Counted from the first letter of the stretch, positions 15,669 to 24,054 are shown. The stretch is DNA of 25,051 bases from an uncultured Clostridium sp. (GCA_945946715.1 CAMEWU010000005.1:1-25051); one strand, 5' to 3'. Notes: generated by a model from the letters alone, not told the origin. A program made the numbers and translations.

Positions 15669-16586
15669 ATGGAAGGTGACATATTAGGAACTCTTCGGGA
15701 AGTGATAGACCCAAAGCGGATTTTTTTTGATGAATCTATGAAAAAACATACTACATTTCGAATTGGCGGCAATGCAGATGTATTGGTGAAGCCATCTAGT
15801 GTTACAGAAATTGAAGCAGTACTTCATTGGTGTAGTGAGCAGTCAGTTCCATATTATATTATAGGAAATGGCAGCAATCTTTTGGTTGGAGATGAAGGAA
15901 TCCGCGGTGTTGTGATACAGATTGGAAATGATTTTGGGCAAATTGAAATAGGAGAAGATCAGACAATTTGGGTACAAGCAGGCTGTATGTTAAGCAAAGT
16001 AGCAAATGCCGCATTGGAACATGAACTGACTGGTATGGAGTTCGCATCAGGCATTCCCGGAACAATTGGTGGAGCCGTAATGATGAATGCAGGTGCATAT
16101 GGTGGGGAGATTAAGGATATTATTGATTGTGTAACCTTATTGACACCGGATGGAGAAATACAGATTCTGCCACAGGATCAGATGGAATTTGGTTATAGAG
16201 AAAGTATTGTTTCAAAGCGGAATTATATTGTGCTGGAAGTAAAACTTCGGTTATCCAAGGGGAATAGAAAACAGATTTCAGCTAAAATGAAAGAATTAAA
16301 TGAAGCAAGAAGACAAAAACAACCATTAGAATTTCCAAGTGCAGGAAGTACATTTAAGCGGCCGGAAGGTTTTTTTGCCGGAAAACTGATTATGGATGCC
16401 GGATTGGCAGGTTATCGAATTGGTGATGCACAGGTGTCAGAGAAGCATTGTGGATTTGTTATTAACCGGGGTAATGCAACTGCAAAAGAAATCGAGACAT
16501 TAATGAATGATGTAATTAACCGTGTGGAGGAAATGTTTCAGGTGACGCTGGAACCTGAGATACGGAAAATTGGAGAATTCTTATAG
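15669..16586 (+). CDS. murB: UDP-N-acetylenolpyruvoylglucosamine reductase
   Basis: FAD enzyme that reduces UDP-GlcNAc-enolpyruvate to UDP-MurNAc with NADPH, a committed cytoplasmic step of peptidoglycan precursor synthesis. The 305-residue protein is of the shorter Gram-positive type. It has the N-terminal TTFRIGGNADVLV, FAD-binding IIGNGSNLLVGDEGIRGVVI and ASGIPGTIGGAVMMNAGAYG, Arg177 in FGYRESIV, the proton-donor Ser227 in PSAGSTFKRP, and the C-terminal LEPEIRKIGEF with Glu297. The start at 15669 has only GAAAGG upstream. The rapZ start is 58 bases beyond its stop. A 7-bp inverted repeat with a 16-base loop lies 5' of the gene but has no T-tract. Confidence 0.97.
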   Translation: MEGDILGTLREVIDPKRIFFDESMKKHTTFRIGGNADVLVKPSSVTEIEAVLHWCSEQSVPYYIIGNGSNLLVGDEGIRGVVIQIGNDFGQIEIGEDQTIWVQAGCMLSKVANAALEHELTGMEFASGIPGTIGGAVMMNAGAYGGEIKDIIDCVTLLTPDGEIQILPQDQMEFGYRESIVSKRNYIVLEVKLRLSKGNRKQISAKMKELNEARRQKQPLEFPSAGSTFKRPEGFFAGKLIMDAGLAGYRIGDAQVSEKHCGFVINRGNATAKEIETLMNDVINRVEEMFQVTLEPEIRKIGEFL

Positions 16587-16644
16587 AACTCTTTTATAGA
16601 AAGATTGCTAAGATTACGAATTAGATGAAATAAGAGGCGGAAGT

Positions 16645-17517
16645 ATGAGATTTGTGATTGTGACAGGAATGTCAGGGGCAGGAAAAAGTACAGCATTAAA
16701 GAATCTGGAAGATTTTGGGTATTTTTGTGTAGATAACTTGCCGGTAGAACTGATACCAAAGTTTGCAGAAATCGCGTATGATTCAAAAACAGATGTAAAC
16801 AATGTGGCTATTGGTGTTGATATTCGTAGTGGTGAAGGAATTGAAAAACTGTCTGGTTATCTGGACGAGTTAAAAACACAGGGATATCCTTTTGAAATCC
16901 TGTTTCTGGATGCCTCCGATGAAGTGATAGTAAAACGGTATAAGGAAACAAGAAGAAATCATCCTTTGGCCCGTGGAGGAAGAGTAGAAAGTGGTATTCT
17001 AAAGGAACGTAAAAAGATAAGTTTTCTGCGGAATATGGCAAGTTATATTATTGATACATCTAATTTGTTGACCAGGGAATTCAGAATTGAGTTAGAGAAA
17101 ATCTTTGTTGATAATAAAGAGTATAACAGTTTTATAATAACAATAGTATCCTTTGGTTTTAAATATGGTATACCACGAGATGCTGACCTGGTATTCGATG
17201 TTCGTTTTTTGCCAAATCCATACTATGTTCCGGAATTGAAAGCATTAACCGGTAATGAAAAACCGGTACAGGATTTTGTTATGAATGCCCCGGAAGCAGG
17301 TATCTTCCTGGAAAAGCTTCAGGATATGATGAATTTTCTGATTCCTAATTATATTAAAGAAGGAAAAAATCAATTGGTAATAGGGATTGGCTGTACGGGA
17401 GGCAAGCATCGGTCCGTAACATTGGCAAATGGGCTGCATAGGATATTACTTTCATCCAATGAAAGTGTGCGAATCGAACACAGAGATATTGAAAAGGATA
17501 CTATTACAAAGGGGTGA
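16645..17517 (+). CDS. rapZ: RapZ/YvcJ nucleotide-binding protein
   Basis: P-loop protein of the RapZ (YvcJ) family. In E. coli RapZ is an adaptor delivering a small RNA to RNase E to control glucosamine-6-phosphate synthase. In Bacillus the homologue affects competence and binds GTP/UDP-GlcNAc-type ligands, so the role here is inferred to be cell-envelope sugar control. The 290-residue protein shows Walker A TGMSGAGKST (7-16), the DNLPVELIPKF segment, Walker-B-like VAIGVDIR, HPLARGGRVESGI, and the conserved C-terminal GIGCTGGKHRSV. It begins after AGAGGCGG and ends 5 bases before whiA, so the two are almost certainly co-translated. Confidence 0.96.
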   Translation: MRFVIVTGMSGAGKSTALKNLEDFGYFCVDNLPVELIPKFAEIAYDSKTDVNNVAIGVDIRSGEGIEKLSGYLDELKTQGYPFEILFLDASDEVIVKRYKETRRNHPLARGGRVESGILKERKKISFLRNMASYIIDTSNLLTREFRIELEKIFVDNKEYNSFIITIVSFGFKYGIPRDADLVFDVRFLPNPYYVPELKALTGNEKPVQDFVMNAPEAGIFLEKLQDMMNFLIPNYIKEGKNQLVIGIGCTGGKHRSVTLANGLHRILLSSNESVRIEHRDIEKDTITKG

Positions 17518-17522
17518 AACAG

Positions 17523-18425
17523 ATGTCATTTTCCTCAGAGGTAAAAGAGGAATTAGTCCATCAGATTGGAAGTGCCAGACATTGTCAGATAGCGGAATTG
17601 ACTGCATTTTTACTGGCAACCGGAATGAATACAGAGTCACATATCTACTTAAAAACAGAGAATTTCCGGTTGGCAAAGAAGGTTTGTATGTTGATTTATC
17701 GACTCTTTGGGTATTCCTGTCAAGTATGCGTTCGAACTTACAAAGAGCAAAAAATACCGACACTTTATGAGGTGGCAGTATTAAACAAATGTCAGTGTAA
17801 GCAGATTTTTCAAGCCTGTAAGCTGTTAGAATCAGAAGAATTAAATCATCTTATTACACAGAAAGATTGTTGTAAACGAGCCTTTATTCGAGGAGCGTTT
17901 TTGGCCAATGGTTCTGTGAATAATCCTGAAAAATCTTATCATTTTGAGATAGCCTGTGAATCGGAGCCATTTGCTTTGGAAATTCAGGAAATGATGAGAT
18001 TTTTTGAGCTGGATGGGAAAATAGTAAAACGAAAAAAGTATCATGTAGTATATCTAAAAGAAGGTTCCATGATTGTAGATGCCTTGAATGTTATGGAGGC
18101 ACATCGGGCATTAATGAATATGGAAAATATCCGGATATTAAAAGATGTTCGTAATCAGACAAACCGAAAGGTTAATTGTGATATTGCTAATATTAATAAA
18201 ACATTATCAGCAGCACAAAAACAATTAGAAGACATTCGCCTGATTGAAAGAAAGAAAGGATTTTCAGAATTATCAGAAGGTCTTCGGCAGGTTGCGGAAC
18301 TCCGGTTACAGGAACCGGAGCTTTCATTAAAAGAACTGGGAGAACTCTTAAATCCCCCGGTAAGTAAATCTGGTGTGAATCATCGTTTGAGAAAACTTAG
18401 TGAAATTGCAGAAACCTTGCAATAA
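17523..18425 (+). CDS. whiA: WhiA family DNA-binding regulator
   Basis: Sporulation/cell-division regulator family protein (YvcL in Bacillus), 300 residues. It has an N-terminal LAGLIDADG-type fold lacking nuclease residues and a C-terminal helix-turn-helix (LSLKELGELLNPPVSKSGVNHRLRKL). In Bacillus it is needed for normal chromosome segregation and division; in Streptomyces it is an activator of division genes. I chose ATG 17523, after AAGGGG; a GTG at 17514 would overlap the rapZ stop and destroy that spacing. The gene usually found between rapZ and whiA (yvcK/mgfK) is absent here. A possible promoter lies 46 bases downstream for the next gene. Confidence 0.95.
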   Translation: MSFSSEVKEELVHQIGSARHCQIAELTAFLLATGMNTESHIYLKTENFRLAKKVCMLIYRLFGYSCQVCVRTYKEQKIPTLYEVAVLNKCQCKQIFQACKLLESEELNHLITQKDCCKRAFIRGAFLANGSVNNPEKSYHFEIACESEPFALEIQEMMRFFELDGKIVKRKKYHVVYLKEGSMIVDALNVMEAHRALMNMENIRILKDVRNQTNRKVNCDIANINKTLSAAQKQLEDIRLIERKKGFSELSEGLRQVAELRLQEPELSLKELGELLNPPVSKSGVNHRLRKLSEIAETLQ

Positions 18426-18447
18426 AATACTATATAATATAGAGGAT

Positions 18448-18496
18448 TTGACTGAAAAATAGAAAGCCATTTGACAGAAACTAAATAGAATGGCAT
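18448..18496 (+). repeat. Imperfect tandem repeat over the HPr-like gene promoter
   Basis: Two adjacent copies of about 23-26 bases share TTGAC(T/A)GAAA ... ATAGAA(A/T)G(C/G)CAT: copy one is 18448-18470, copy two 18471-18496. The second copy carries the -35 TTGACA and the -10 region. A 6-bp inverted repeat, GCCATT (18466-18471) with AATGGC (18489-18494), also brackets the spacer and could be an operator. Confidence 0.5.
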
Positions 18497-18499
18497 AAT
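18471..18499 (+). promoter_or_regulatory. Promoter of the HPr-like gene
   Basis: TTGACA (consensus -35), 17 bp, CATAAT (18494-18499) with an extended -10 TGG. The predicted start near 18506 gives a leader of about 60 bases before ATG 18568. The rest of the whiA-HPr-like interval shows no gene. Confidence 0.75.
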
Positions 18500-18567
18500 G
18501 AAGGCTAAAGTATTATTATGTTAGAAACTGTCGGTTAAAAGGCAGGAAGATACAAGGAGAGAAGCAT

Positions 18568-18822
18568 ATGACAACGAAAAAAATGGTGGTTAATATCAAA
18601 GAAGGACCAGAGGCTAAACCGCCGATTGCAATGTTTGTTCAGGTTGCCAGTCAGTATGAGAGCAAAATTTATTTGGAACTGGAAGACAAAAGAATTAATG
18701 CAAAGAGCATTATGGGTATGATGAGCCTTGCATTATCTCAAGGTGATGAACTAATTGTTTCTTGTGATGGAGATGATGAAGTGCAAGCAATAGAAGGGAT
18801 TGCAGATTTTTTGCAGGCATAA
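18568..18822 (+). CDS. HPr/Crh-like protein with Glu at the phospho-histidine position
   Basis: An 84-residue HPr-fold protein. Alignment by eye to HPr is clear: KEGPEAKPPIAMFVQVAS corresponds to DSGIHARPATVLVQTAS, and INAKSIMGMMSLALSQGDEL to VNLKSIMGVMSLGIAKGAEI. His15, which accepts phosphate from Enzyme I, is Glu15, and Arg17 is Lys17, so it cannot act in PTS phosphotransfer. The regulatory serine is kept as Ser47 (KSIMG), so HprK, encoded 4 kb upstream, could phosphorylate it. One residue is inserted after Pro18. This resembles Bacillus Crh (Gln15), which acts only in catabolite control with CcpA. Whether this protein binds CcpA is unknown. It has its own promoter and AGGAGA before the ATG. 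The next gene starts 27 bases later. Confidence 0.9.
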   Translation: MTTKKMVVNIKEGPEAKPPIAMFVQVASQYESKIYLELEDKRINAKSIMGMMSLALSQGDELIVSCDGDDEVQAIEGIADFLQA

Positions 18823-18849
18823 CAGAATCATGGTAAAGGAGTGGTGAGT

Positions 18850-19671
18850 ATGGCGATGTTTTATGGATTGAATTCCAATACAAGTTCAAATTTTTTTAAT
18901 AGCATGTTAGGAACAAACTCAAACAATTCGATGTTTCAGTCACTGACGGCATCGCTGGGAGATTATGCTGCCATAAAGAATGGCTCATATCGTAAACTGG
19001 TTCAAGCCTATTATGAGAAGCAGAGTAAGGAAACCAGTGATACAACCAGAGCAAATAAAACAGAGAATACTGCCACAGATATAGAGCAAATTTATGGTGC
19101 CGCAATGAATGGTGGTGCTGTAACAGATACAAATAAGAAGCAGATGGTAGAAATGAAAAGTCAGGCGGATTCCTTAAAAAAATCTGCTGATGCACTGATG
19201 GAAAGAGGAACGAAATCATTGTTTCGAAAAGAAGATGTTAAAGATTCTACTACTGGAGAAATAAGTAGTCAGTTTAATACAGAGAAAATCTATCAGGCAG
19301 TTAAGAAATTTGCAGAGGATTATAATTCATTGCTTTCTAAAACTTCTGAGTCGGATAGTAATTCAATTCTGCGAAAAGGTGTAACCATGATTCAGGATAT
19401 GGCAGCCTATGAGGATAGTCTACAGGAATTGGGAATACAAATGAAAGAAGATGGCACGTTAGCAATTGATGAAGAGGTATTTAAAAAGGCAGATATGCAG
19501 GATGTAAAGAGCATGTTTAATGGCTCAATTTCTGTTTCTGCTAAGATATATCAAAAAGCATCAGATATATATAATCTGTCAGCAAATGCTGCTTTGTCAA
19601 ATTCTTTATACAATAATGAAGCAACATATATCAATACATTGTCAGGCACTCTATATAACAATTATTTTTAA
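18850..19671 (+). CDS. FliD C-terminal-like protein of unknown function
   Basis: A 273-residue protein without an obvious signal peptide or membrane segment. The C-terminal half (about 145-240) resembles the FliD/HAP2 flagellar-cap C-terminal domain: VKKFAEDYNSLLSKTSE, then SLQELGIQMKEDGTLAIDEEVFKKA and VKSMFNGSI, the usual 'LGI..dGtL.iDe..f..al...v..lF.g' pattern. FliD is normally 450 residues or more and its N-terminal hook-binding coiled coil is not apparent; the N-terminus here is Ser/Asn-rich (LNSNTSSNFFNSMLGTNSNNS). No flagellar gene lies nearby. ATG 18850 fits AAAGGAG (18835-18841); GTG 18841 overlaps that site. It is likely co-transcribed with the HPr-like gene. Function is not known. 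Confidence 0.8.
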   Translation: MAMFYGLNSNTSSNFFNSMLGTNSNNSMFQSLTASLGDYAAIKNGSYRKLVQAYYEKQSKETSDTTRANKTENTATDIEQIYGAAMNGGAVTDTNKKQMVEMKSQADSLKKSADALMERGTKSLFRKEDVKDSTTGEISSQFNTEKIYQAVKKFAEDYNSLLSKTSESDSNSILRKGVTMIQDMAAYEDSLQELGIQMKEDGTLAIDEEVFKKADMQDVKSMFNGSISVSAKIYQKASDIYNLSANAALSNSLYNNEATYINTLSGTLYNNYF

Positions 19672-19729
19672 TTAAAATTGTCGACCATAAAGAGTATGAT
19701 AGTAGTTTTTACAGAAATGAGGGAGCATT

Positions 19730-22579
19730 ATGAAAAAATATCTGATTGCTGGTGGCATAGGGCTATGTGGAATTATAATAGGAGTTGTTTTTAAGGGTGG
19801 TATTGGCTTATTGATAGCATTGCTGTTGATAGTGATAGCACTTGTTATTGCATTTGCAAAAATCAAGTTTATTGATAATTTGATTGATTCAATAGGTTCA
19901 GGTAAAAAGCAGGCATCTGCAAATCCTGCTGAAGAAGCTGTGAATCAGGCAATTGATTTCCTGAATCAGGGAAAGGCATTGGATGCAATTGAGAAGCTGG
20001 AAGAAGCTGTTGAGCAGGTAGAAACCAGTGAGCAATATATTTATTATGGTTGTCAGGCACTGCGGATTTTGGGTGAGTTATATGAAACAGGTAGTTATGG
20101 TAATTCAACCGTGCAGGTAAATAGTGAAAAAGCAATTGGATATTACGAGCGACTACTCGTTCTGGATCCGGATGGTGAGGTTTATTTTAAAGTCGCACGG
20201 GATTTACTTAATAAAAATAATTTTAGTAAAGCATTGTCTTATTTTGAAAAGGGAGCAGCATTAAAGGATAAAGCATCCTTGTTGAAACTGGGTAGTATCT
20301 ATGAGGAAGGCTTATATAAGTATGATGCATTTGGAAATCGTGGAGATACCGTTATTGAAATTAATTTGGAAAAAGCACGTACCTACTATGAAAAACTGGC
20401 TAATATGGGAGATGAACAGGGACAGGCAGGTTTCGACCGTGTAGATTATGTGTTGAATAATACGGATAGTATTGAATTTGAAGAAAAAGAGAAATTATAT
20501 GCAAAGATTTCCGAGCGGAGAAAAGCACAGAACATCGAGTATCGGTTTAAGACCATTGAAGGTTCTAAACTCCAGTATCAATATACATATATACATGATG
20601 AAGTAGAAGGATACATCCATAAATTGCCGAAAGACTGGGTAAAGGTAGTCAATGAAGAGGCAGAGGAAGAATACTATGCACCAAGTGAGACATATAAGGA
20701 TTTTGCAATTTATGTGACTTATGACAGTGTTCCAAAAGAATCAACAAGAGATTTGGAATTATTTCTCCGTTATGATAATGATGTATTAGATTATGATTTA
20801 AATATTCAGGAATATATTACGGAATATGCAGATGGTATTTGTGCTACATATTATCATAAGGAACTGGAACATGGTATTGTAACATTTGCATTCCAGCAAA
20901 GAAACCGTATGGCATGTATAAAGTTTGTATGTGCAACTATGGAAATTATAGAACAGTATGAAGAAATTATCTTTGAGGTTGCGAATTCGTTTGCCTTTGT
21001 AGATCCTACAGTAATCAGTGATGAAAGCGCGAACCGAAAAGATCAGCAGTATTATAGTGAAGCAGTATTCTATTATTTCCTGGGACAATATGATAAGTCT
21101 ATGGAATTTGCACGTAAGGCATTGAATGTTGGAAGTAAGAAAGCAAGCTATCTTTTAATTGAATTATATTATGATGAAGATAGTCCATATATTAATTATG
21201 AAAAGGCGTTAGCACTGGCAAAACAGTTATTTGATGCAAATTATGATTCTGATTTGGCATTTTTAATTGGTACTATTTATGAACAGCATAAAAAAGATTA
21301 TATTCAGGCGTTGAACTGGTATGAGAAGGCAGATGAACTGGAACACGAGCGGGTACCTTTTTATCTGGGGCGGTTATATTATTATGGTCTGTTGCGGTCA
21401 AAACGGGATGGTTCACTGGCATTAAAGTATTTCAAGCGTGCTGCGGAAAATGGAATTGCAGAAGCGGCTGCATATATTCAGGATATTGAAGATTTGAATG
21501 GAGAAGAATTACAGCTGGCAGTAAATCGTTGGGAAAAAGAGATAGAAGAAGGAAATGCAGAAACAGCTTTGCAGGTGGCTATTAAAAAGCAAAATCAGGT
21601 ATTCTATCTGGCAAGCGAACGGGAAATTGAAGAAGCTTTTAAGACTGCATGTAATTTAGGTAGTGCAGAAGCATTTTATCGATATGGTGTAATTGTACGC
21701 GGAAGAGAGAAAGAAGGAGATTTGCGTGACGGTGGTATCGGTAAGAAGCTGTTAGAAAAAGCATTGGATTTAGGTTTTGAAAACTTCGATAATGAGTATC
21801 TTTGCGAAGTAGTAGAAGAAAAAGCAAAACAGGGACTTTCAAAGGAAGAAATGCTGAAGATTTATTATAAGGCAGCTATGAATGGCTATGCACCGTCGGT
21901 GGAAAAAATTGCAACACTTGCTCCAGACATGACGGATGATACGATTCGCTTATATGAAAATCTTCGGGAAATGGCACGAAAGGGAAATGAAGGAGCACTT
22001 ACGTCCATGAATCGTTTGGAGAGAGCATTTCCAGAGTTGTTATATCGCCAGGTTCAGGAACGGGAAGGATATAAGGTAATCGACAATAAATTCTTCAAGT
22101 TATCAGTGCCAAAGGAATATACTGCTGTGATTGATGATGAAGGAGGTACCATCAAGATTGCGGATTCTGTGGTTGAATTTGCAGTTGCAGAGATGCCGGT
22201 ACAGGCAGAAGCAGAAGAAGAATTCTTAAAGGTATATAAGTTAATTGTTGGTGAGTATTTGCGGGTAGAGAATGCGGATATCATGGTAGTGAATTCCAGA
22301 TTGATTGGTTCGGCAATGACGAATACCAATGGAGAAGTATGTACCTTTAGTATCTTATTGGTAAGTGCTAAGAATCAATATTTATTTAAAATGAGTTCTC
22401 AGAGCAAGATTGAATTAATGGGATTCCGGGATAAGGTATTTGAACTTGCAAGTTCACTGGTAGAAAGTGGAGAAACCTATATTGCAACAGGTGAGCGGGC
22501 AAATCAGACAGTAGGATTATCAAGATTATTGTCTGCTGGTGAAAATGGGTTGCTATCAATTGGTAAGTTTGATGAATAG
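19730..22579 (+). CDS. Large membrane-anchored TPR/Sel1-repeat protein
   Basis: A 949-residue protein of unknown function. Two adjacent hydrophobic helices (about 4-20 and 24-43) anchor a large soluble part. Repeat block one (about 66-245) has Sel1/TPR units (AIDFLNQGKALDAIEKLEEAV, KALSYFEKGAALKDKASLLKLG). A mixed beta domain follows (about 270-425), then repeat block two (about 440-770; ALNWYEKADELEHERVPFYLG, ALKYFKRAAENGIAEAA), and a second domain (about 780-912) that looks like a diverged copy of the first: LPKDW/VPKEY starts, and KFVCATMEIIEQYEEIIFEV/KMSSQSKIELMGFRDKVFEL ends. The domains recall DUF1795/PsbP-like folds; this is a guess from pattern. With a short helical hairpin the soluble part probably faces the cytoplasm. 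GAGGGAG precedes the ATG. Confidence 0.88.
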   Translation: MKKYLIAGGIGLCGIIIGVVFKGGIGLLIALLLIVIALVIAFAKIKFIDNLIDSIGSGKKQASANPAEEAVNQAIDFLNQGKALDAIEKLEEAVEQVETSEQYIYYGCQALRILGELYETGSYGNSTVQVNSEKAIGYYERLLVLDPDGEVYFKVARDLLNKNNFSKALSYFEKGAALKDKASLLKLGSIYEEGLYKYDAFGNRGDTVIEINLEKARTYYEKLANMGDEQGQAGFDRVDYVLNNTDSIEFEEKEKLYAKISERRKAQNIEYRFKTIEGSKLQYQYTYIHDEVEGYIHKLPKDWVKVVNEEAEEEYYAPSETYKDFAIYVTYDSVPKESTRDLELFLRYDNDVLDYDLNIQEYITEYADGICATYYHKELEHGIVTFAFQQRNRMACIKFVCATMEIIEQYEEIIFEVANSFAFVDPTVISDESANRKDQQYYSEAVFYYFLGQYDKSMEFARKALNVGSKKASYLLIELYYDEDSPYINYEKALALAKQLFDANYDSDLAFLIGTIYEQHKKDYIQALNWYEKADELEHERVPFYLGRLYYYGLLRSKRDGSLALKYFKRAAENGIAEAAAYIQDIEDLNGEELQLAVNRWEKEIEEGNAETALQVAIKKQNQVFYLASEREIEEAFKTACNLGSAEAFYRYGVIVRGREKEGDLRDGGIGKKLLEKALDLGFENFDNEYLCEVVEEKAKQGLSKEEMLKIYYKAAMNGYAPSVEKIATLAPDMTDDTIRLYENLREMARKGNEGALTSMNRLERAFPELLYRQVQEREGYKVIDNKFFKLSVPKEYTAVIDDEGGTIKIADSVVEFAVAEMPVQAEAEEEFLKVYKLIVGEYLRVENADIMVVNSRLIGSAMTNTNGEVCTFSILLVSAKNQYLFKMSSQSKIELMGFRDKVFELASSLVESGETYIATGERANQTVGLSRLLSAGENGLLSIGKFDE

Positions 22580-22597
22580 CTGATAGAATAAAAGGGT

Positions 22598-22642
22598 ACG
22601 GATTGACTTGTGGAATGGTGCATGAGTCAATCCGTCTTTCGT
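22598..22642 (+). terminator. Terminator after the Sel1 protein gene
   Basis: An 11-bp stem, ACGGATTGACT (22598-22608) with AGTCAATCCGT (22625-22635), and a 16-base loop, followed by the modest T-rich tail CTTTCGTT. It closes the HPr-like to Sel1 gene run. Only 14 bases separate the tail from the next start codon, so this inverted repeat may also be read by the MocR gene. Confidence 0.6.
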
Positions 22643-22656
22643 TATGAGGTGAAAAA

Positions 22657-24054
22657 ATGTTTCATATTACAGTAGATCATAAGAGCAAAACAGCTATGTA
22701 TTTACAGATTTACGAGTATATTGCAAAAGAGATTAAACAGGGGCAATTACCGTGTCATAGTAAATTACCATCGGGAAGAGCTTTGGCACAGGATTTAAAT
22801 ATCAGCCGGAATACCGTAAATATGGCATATGCTCAACTGGAATCAGAAGGCTATATAGAAGCAAAACCGAAACAGGGATATTTCGTAAAGGAAATGGATG
22901 GTATTCTGGACATGGGTGTTCCTGAATATGATGAACGAATTCAGACAGGGGTGCAGGAGAAAAAGCAATATTTGATTGATTTTTCTCCTTTCGGTATTGA
23001 TTTGAATTACGTACCCTATCACAGATGGCAAAAACTGATGAAAGAAACGATGTTGGATACTAATGCGGCATTGTTTCAAAATGGAGATTCCCAAGGGGAT
23101 TTAGCACTACGAGCTGCTATTCGGGAGTATTTGCATCGGGCAAGAGGTGTAAACTGTACGGAAAAGCAAATCATCATTGGTGCAGGAACTGATTATTTGC
23201 TTATGCTGTTAACCCGTATATTACCGGAATACGAGAGTATTGCCATGGAAAATCCTGTATATCAGCAAGCGTATCGGGTGTTTGATAATTTCAAATATCA
23301 GGTGTATCCTGTGCCGTTGGACGAAGAAGGAATGAATATAGAAAGATTAAAAGAAACAGATGCCAGCCTGGCATTTGTAACACCCTCCCATCAATTTCCG
23401 ACAGGTAGTATTATGCCAATCAATCGAAGGATGCAGCTGCTGAATTGGGCATATAAGAAAAAAGAACGGTATATAATAGAGGATGATTATGATAGTGAAT
23501 TCCGGTATCAGGGGAAACCGATACCATCTCTTCAGGGAATTGATACAAAAGGAAAAGTAATTTATCTGGGAACATTATCAAAAGCAATATCGCCATCCAT
23601 TCGAATCGGATATATGGTACTGCCAGAGTCATTGTGTGATCGTTACAATCAATATGCTTCCTTTTATGCAACAACAGTATCTAGAATTGATCAGGAGATT
23701 GTCCGTAGATTTATTATGGAGGGATATTTTGAACGGCATTTAAATCGGATGCGTGGTATATACCGGGGAAAACATGATTTCATTTTAAATACAATCACCC
23801 ATTGGAAACAGAAAGTAATTGTGAAAGGACATAGCTCCGGGTTACATGTGCTTTTAGAATTTCATGATAACAGATATACGGAGAAAGAATTAGTAGAACG
23901 GGCGAAAGCTGCAGATATCAAAGTATATCCTCTTTCATCATATTACATTGATGGAACACCGGAATGGCCAACGGTGCTTTTAGGTTATGCGAATTTATCA
24001 GAAGCTGAAATTGCTTCTGGTTTGCAGATTTTGGAGACTGTGTGGAGTATGTAG
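22657..24054 (+). CDS. MocR/PdxR-type PLP-dependent GntR regulator
   Basis: Transcription factor fusing a GntR winged helix to a fold-type I aminotransferase domain. The 465-residue protein shows HTH residues about 10-75 (TAMYLQIYEYIAKEIKQG, KLPSGRALAQDLNISRNTV) and a domain from about 105 with EDDYDSEFRY (276 onward) and the PLP-binding Lys309 in YLGTLSKAISP followed by Arg316. All cofactor residues are intact, so it should bind PLP, probably as a sensor. In Firmicutes, PdxR activates pyridoxal phosphate synthesis while other MocR proteins act on GABA or ectoine genes, so the target cannot be assigned. GAGGTG precedes the ATG. A short 80-base gap holds a promoter for the next gene. Confidence 0.92.
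   Translation: MFHITVDHKSKTAMYLQIYEYIAKEIKQGQLPCHSKLPSGRALAQDLNISRNTVNMAYAQLESEGYIEAKPKQGYFVKEMDGILDMGVPEYDERIQTGVQEKKQYLIDFSPFGIDLNYVPYHRWQKLMKETMLDTNAALFQNGDSQGDLALRAAIREYLHRARGVNCTEKQIIIGAGTDYLLMLLTRILPEYESIAMENPVYQQAYRVFDNFKYQVYPVPLDEEGMNIERLKETDASLAFVTPSHQFPTGSIMPINRRMQLLNWAYKKKERYIIEDDYDSEFRYQGKPIPSLQGIDTKGKVIYLGTLSKAISPSIRIGYMVLPESLCDRYNQYASFYATTVSRIDQEIVRRFIMEGYFERHLNRMRGIYRGKHDFILNTITHWKQKVIVKGHSSGLHVLLEFHDNRYTEKELVERAKAADIKVYPLSSYYIDGTPEWPTVLLGYANLSEAEIASGLQILETVWSM

Noticed and set aside
22657..24054. Functional link between the MocR-type regulator and the B6 kinase at the other end of the window
   Set aside because: They are about 22 kb apart, and no shared promoter motif was seen; both being PLP-related is not evidence.
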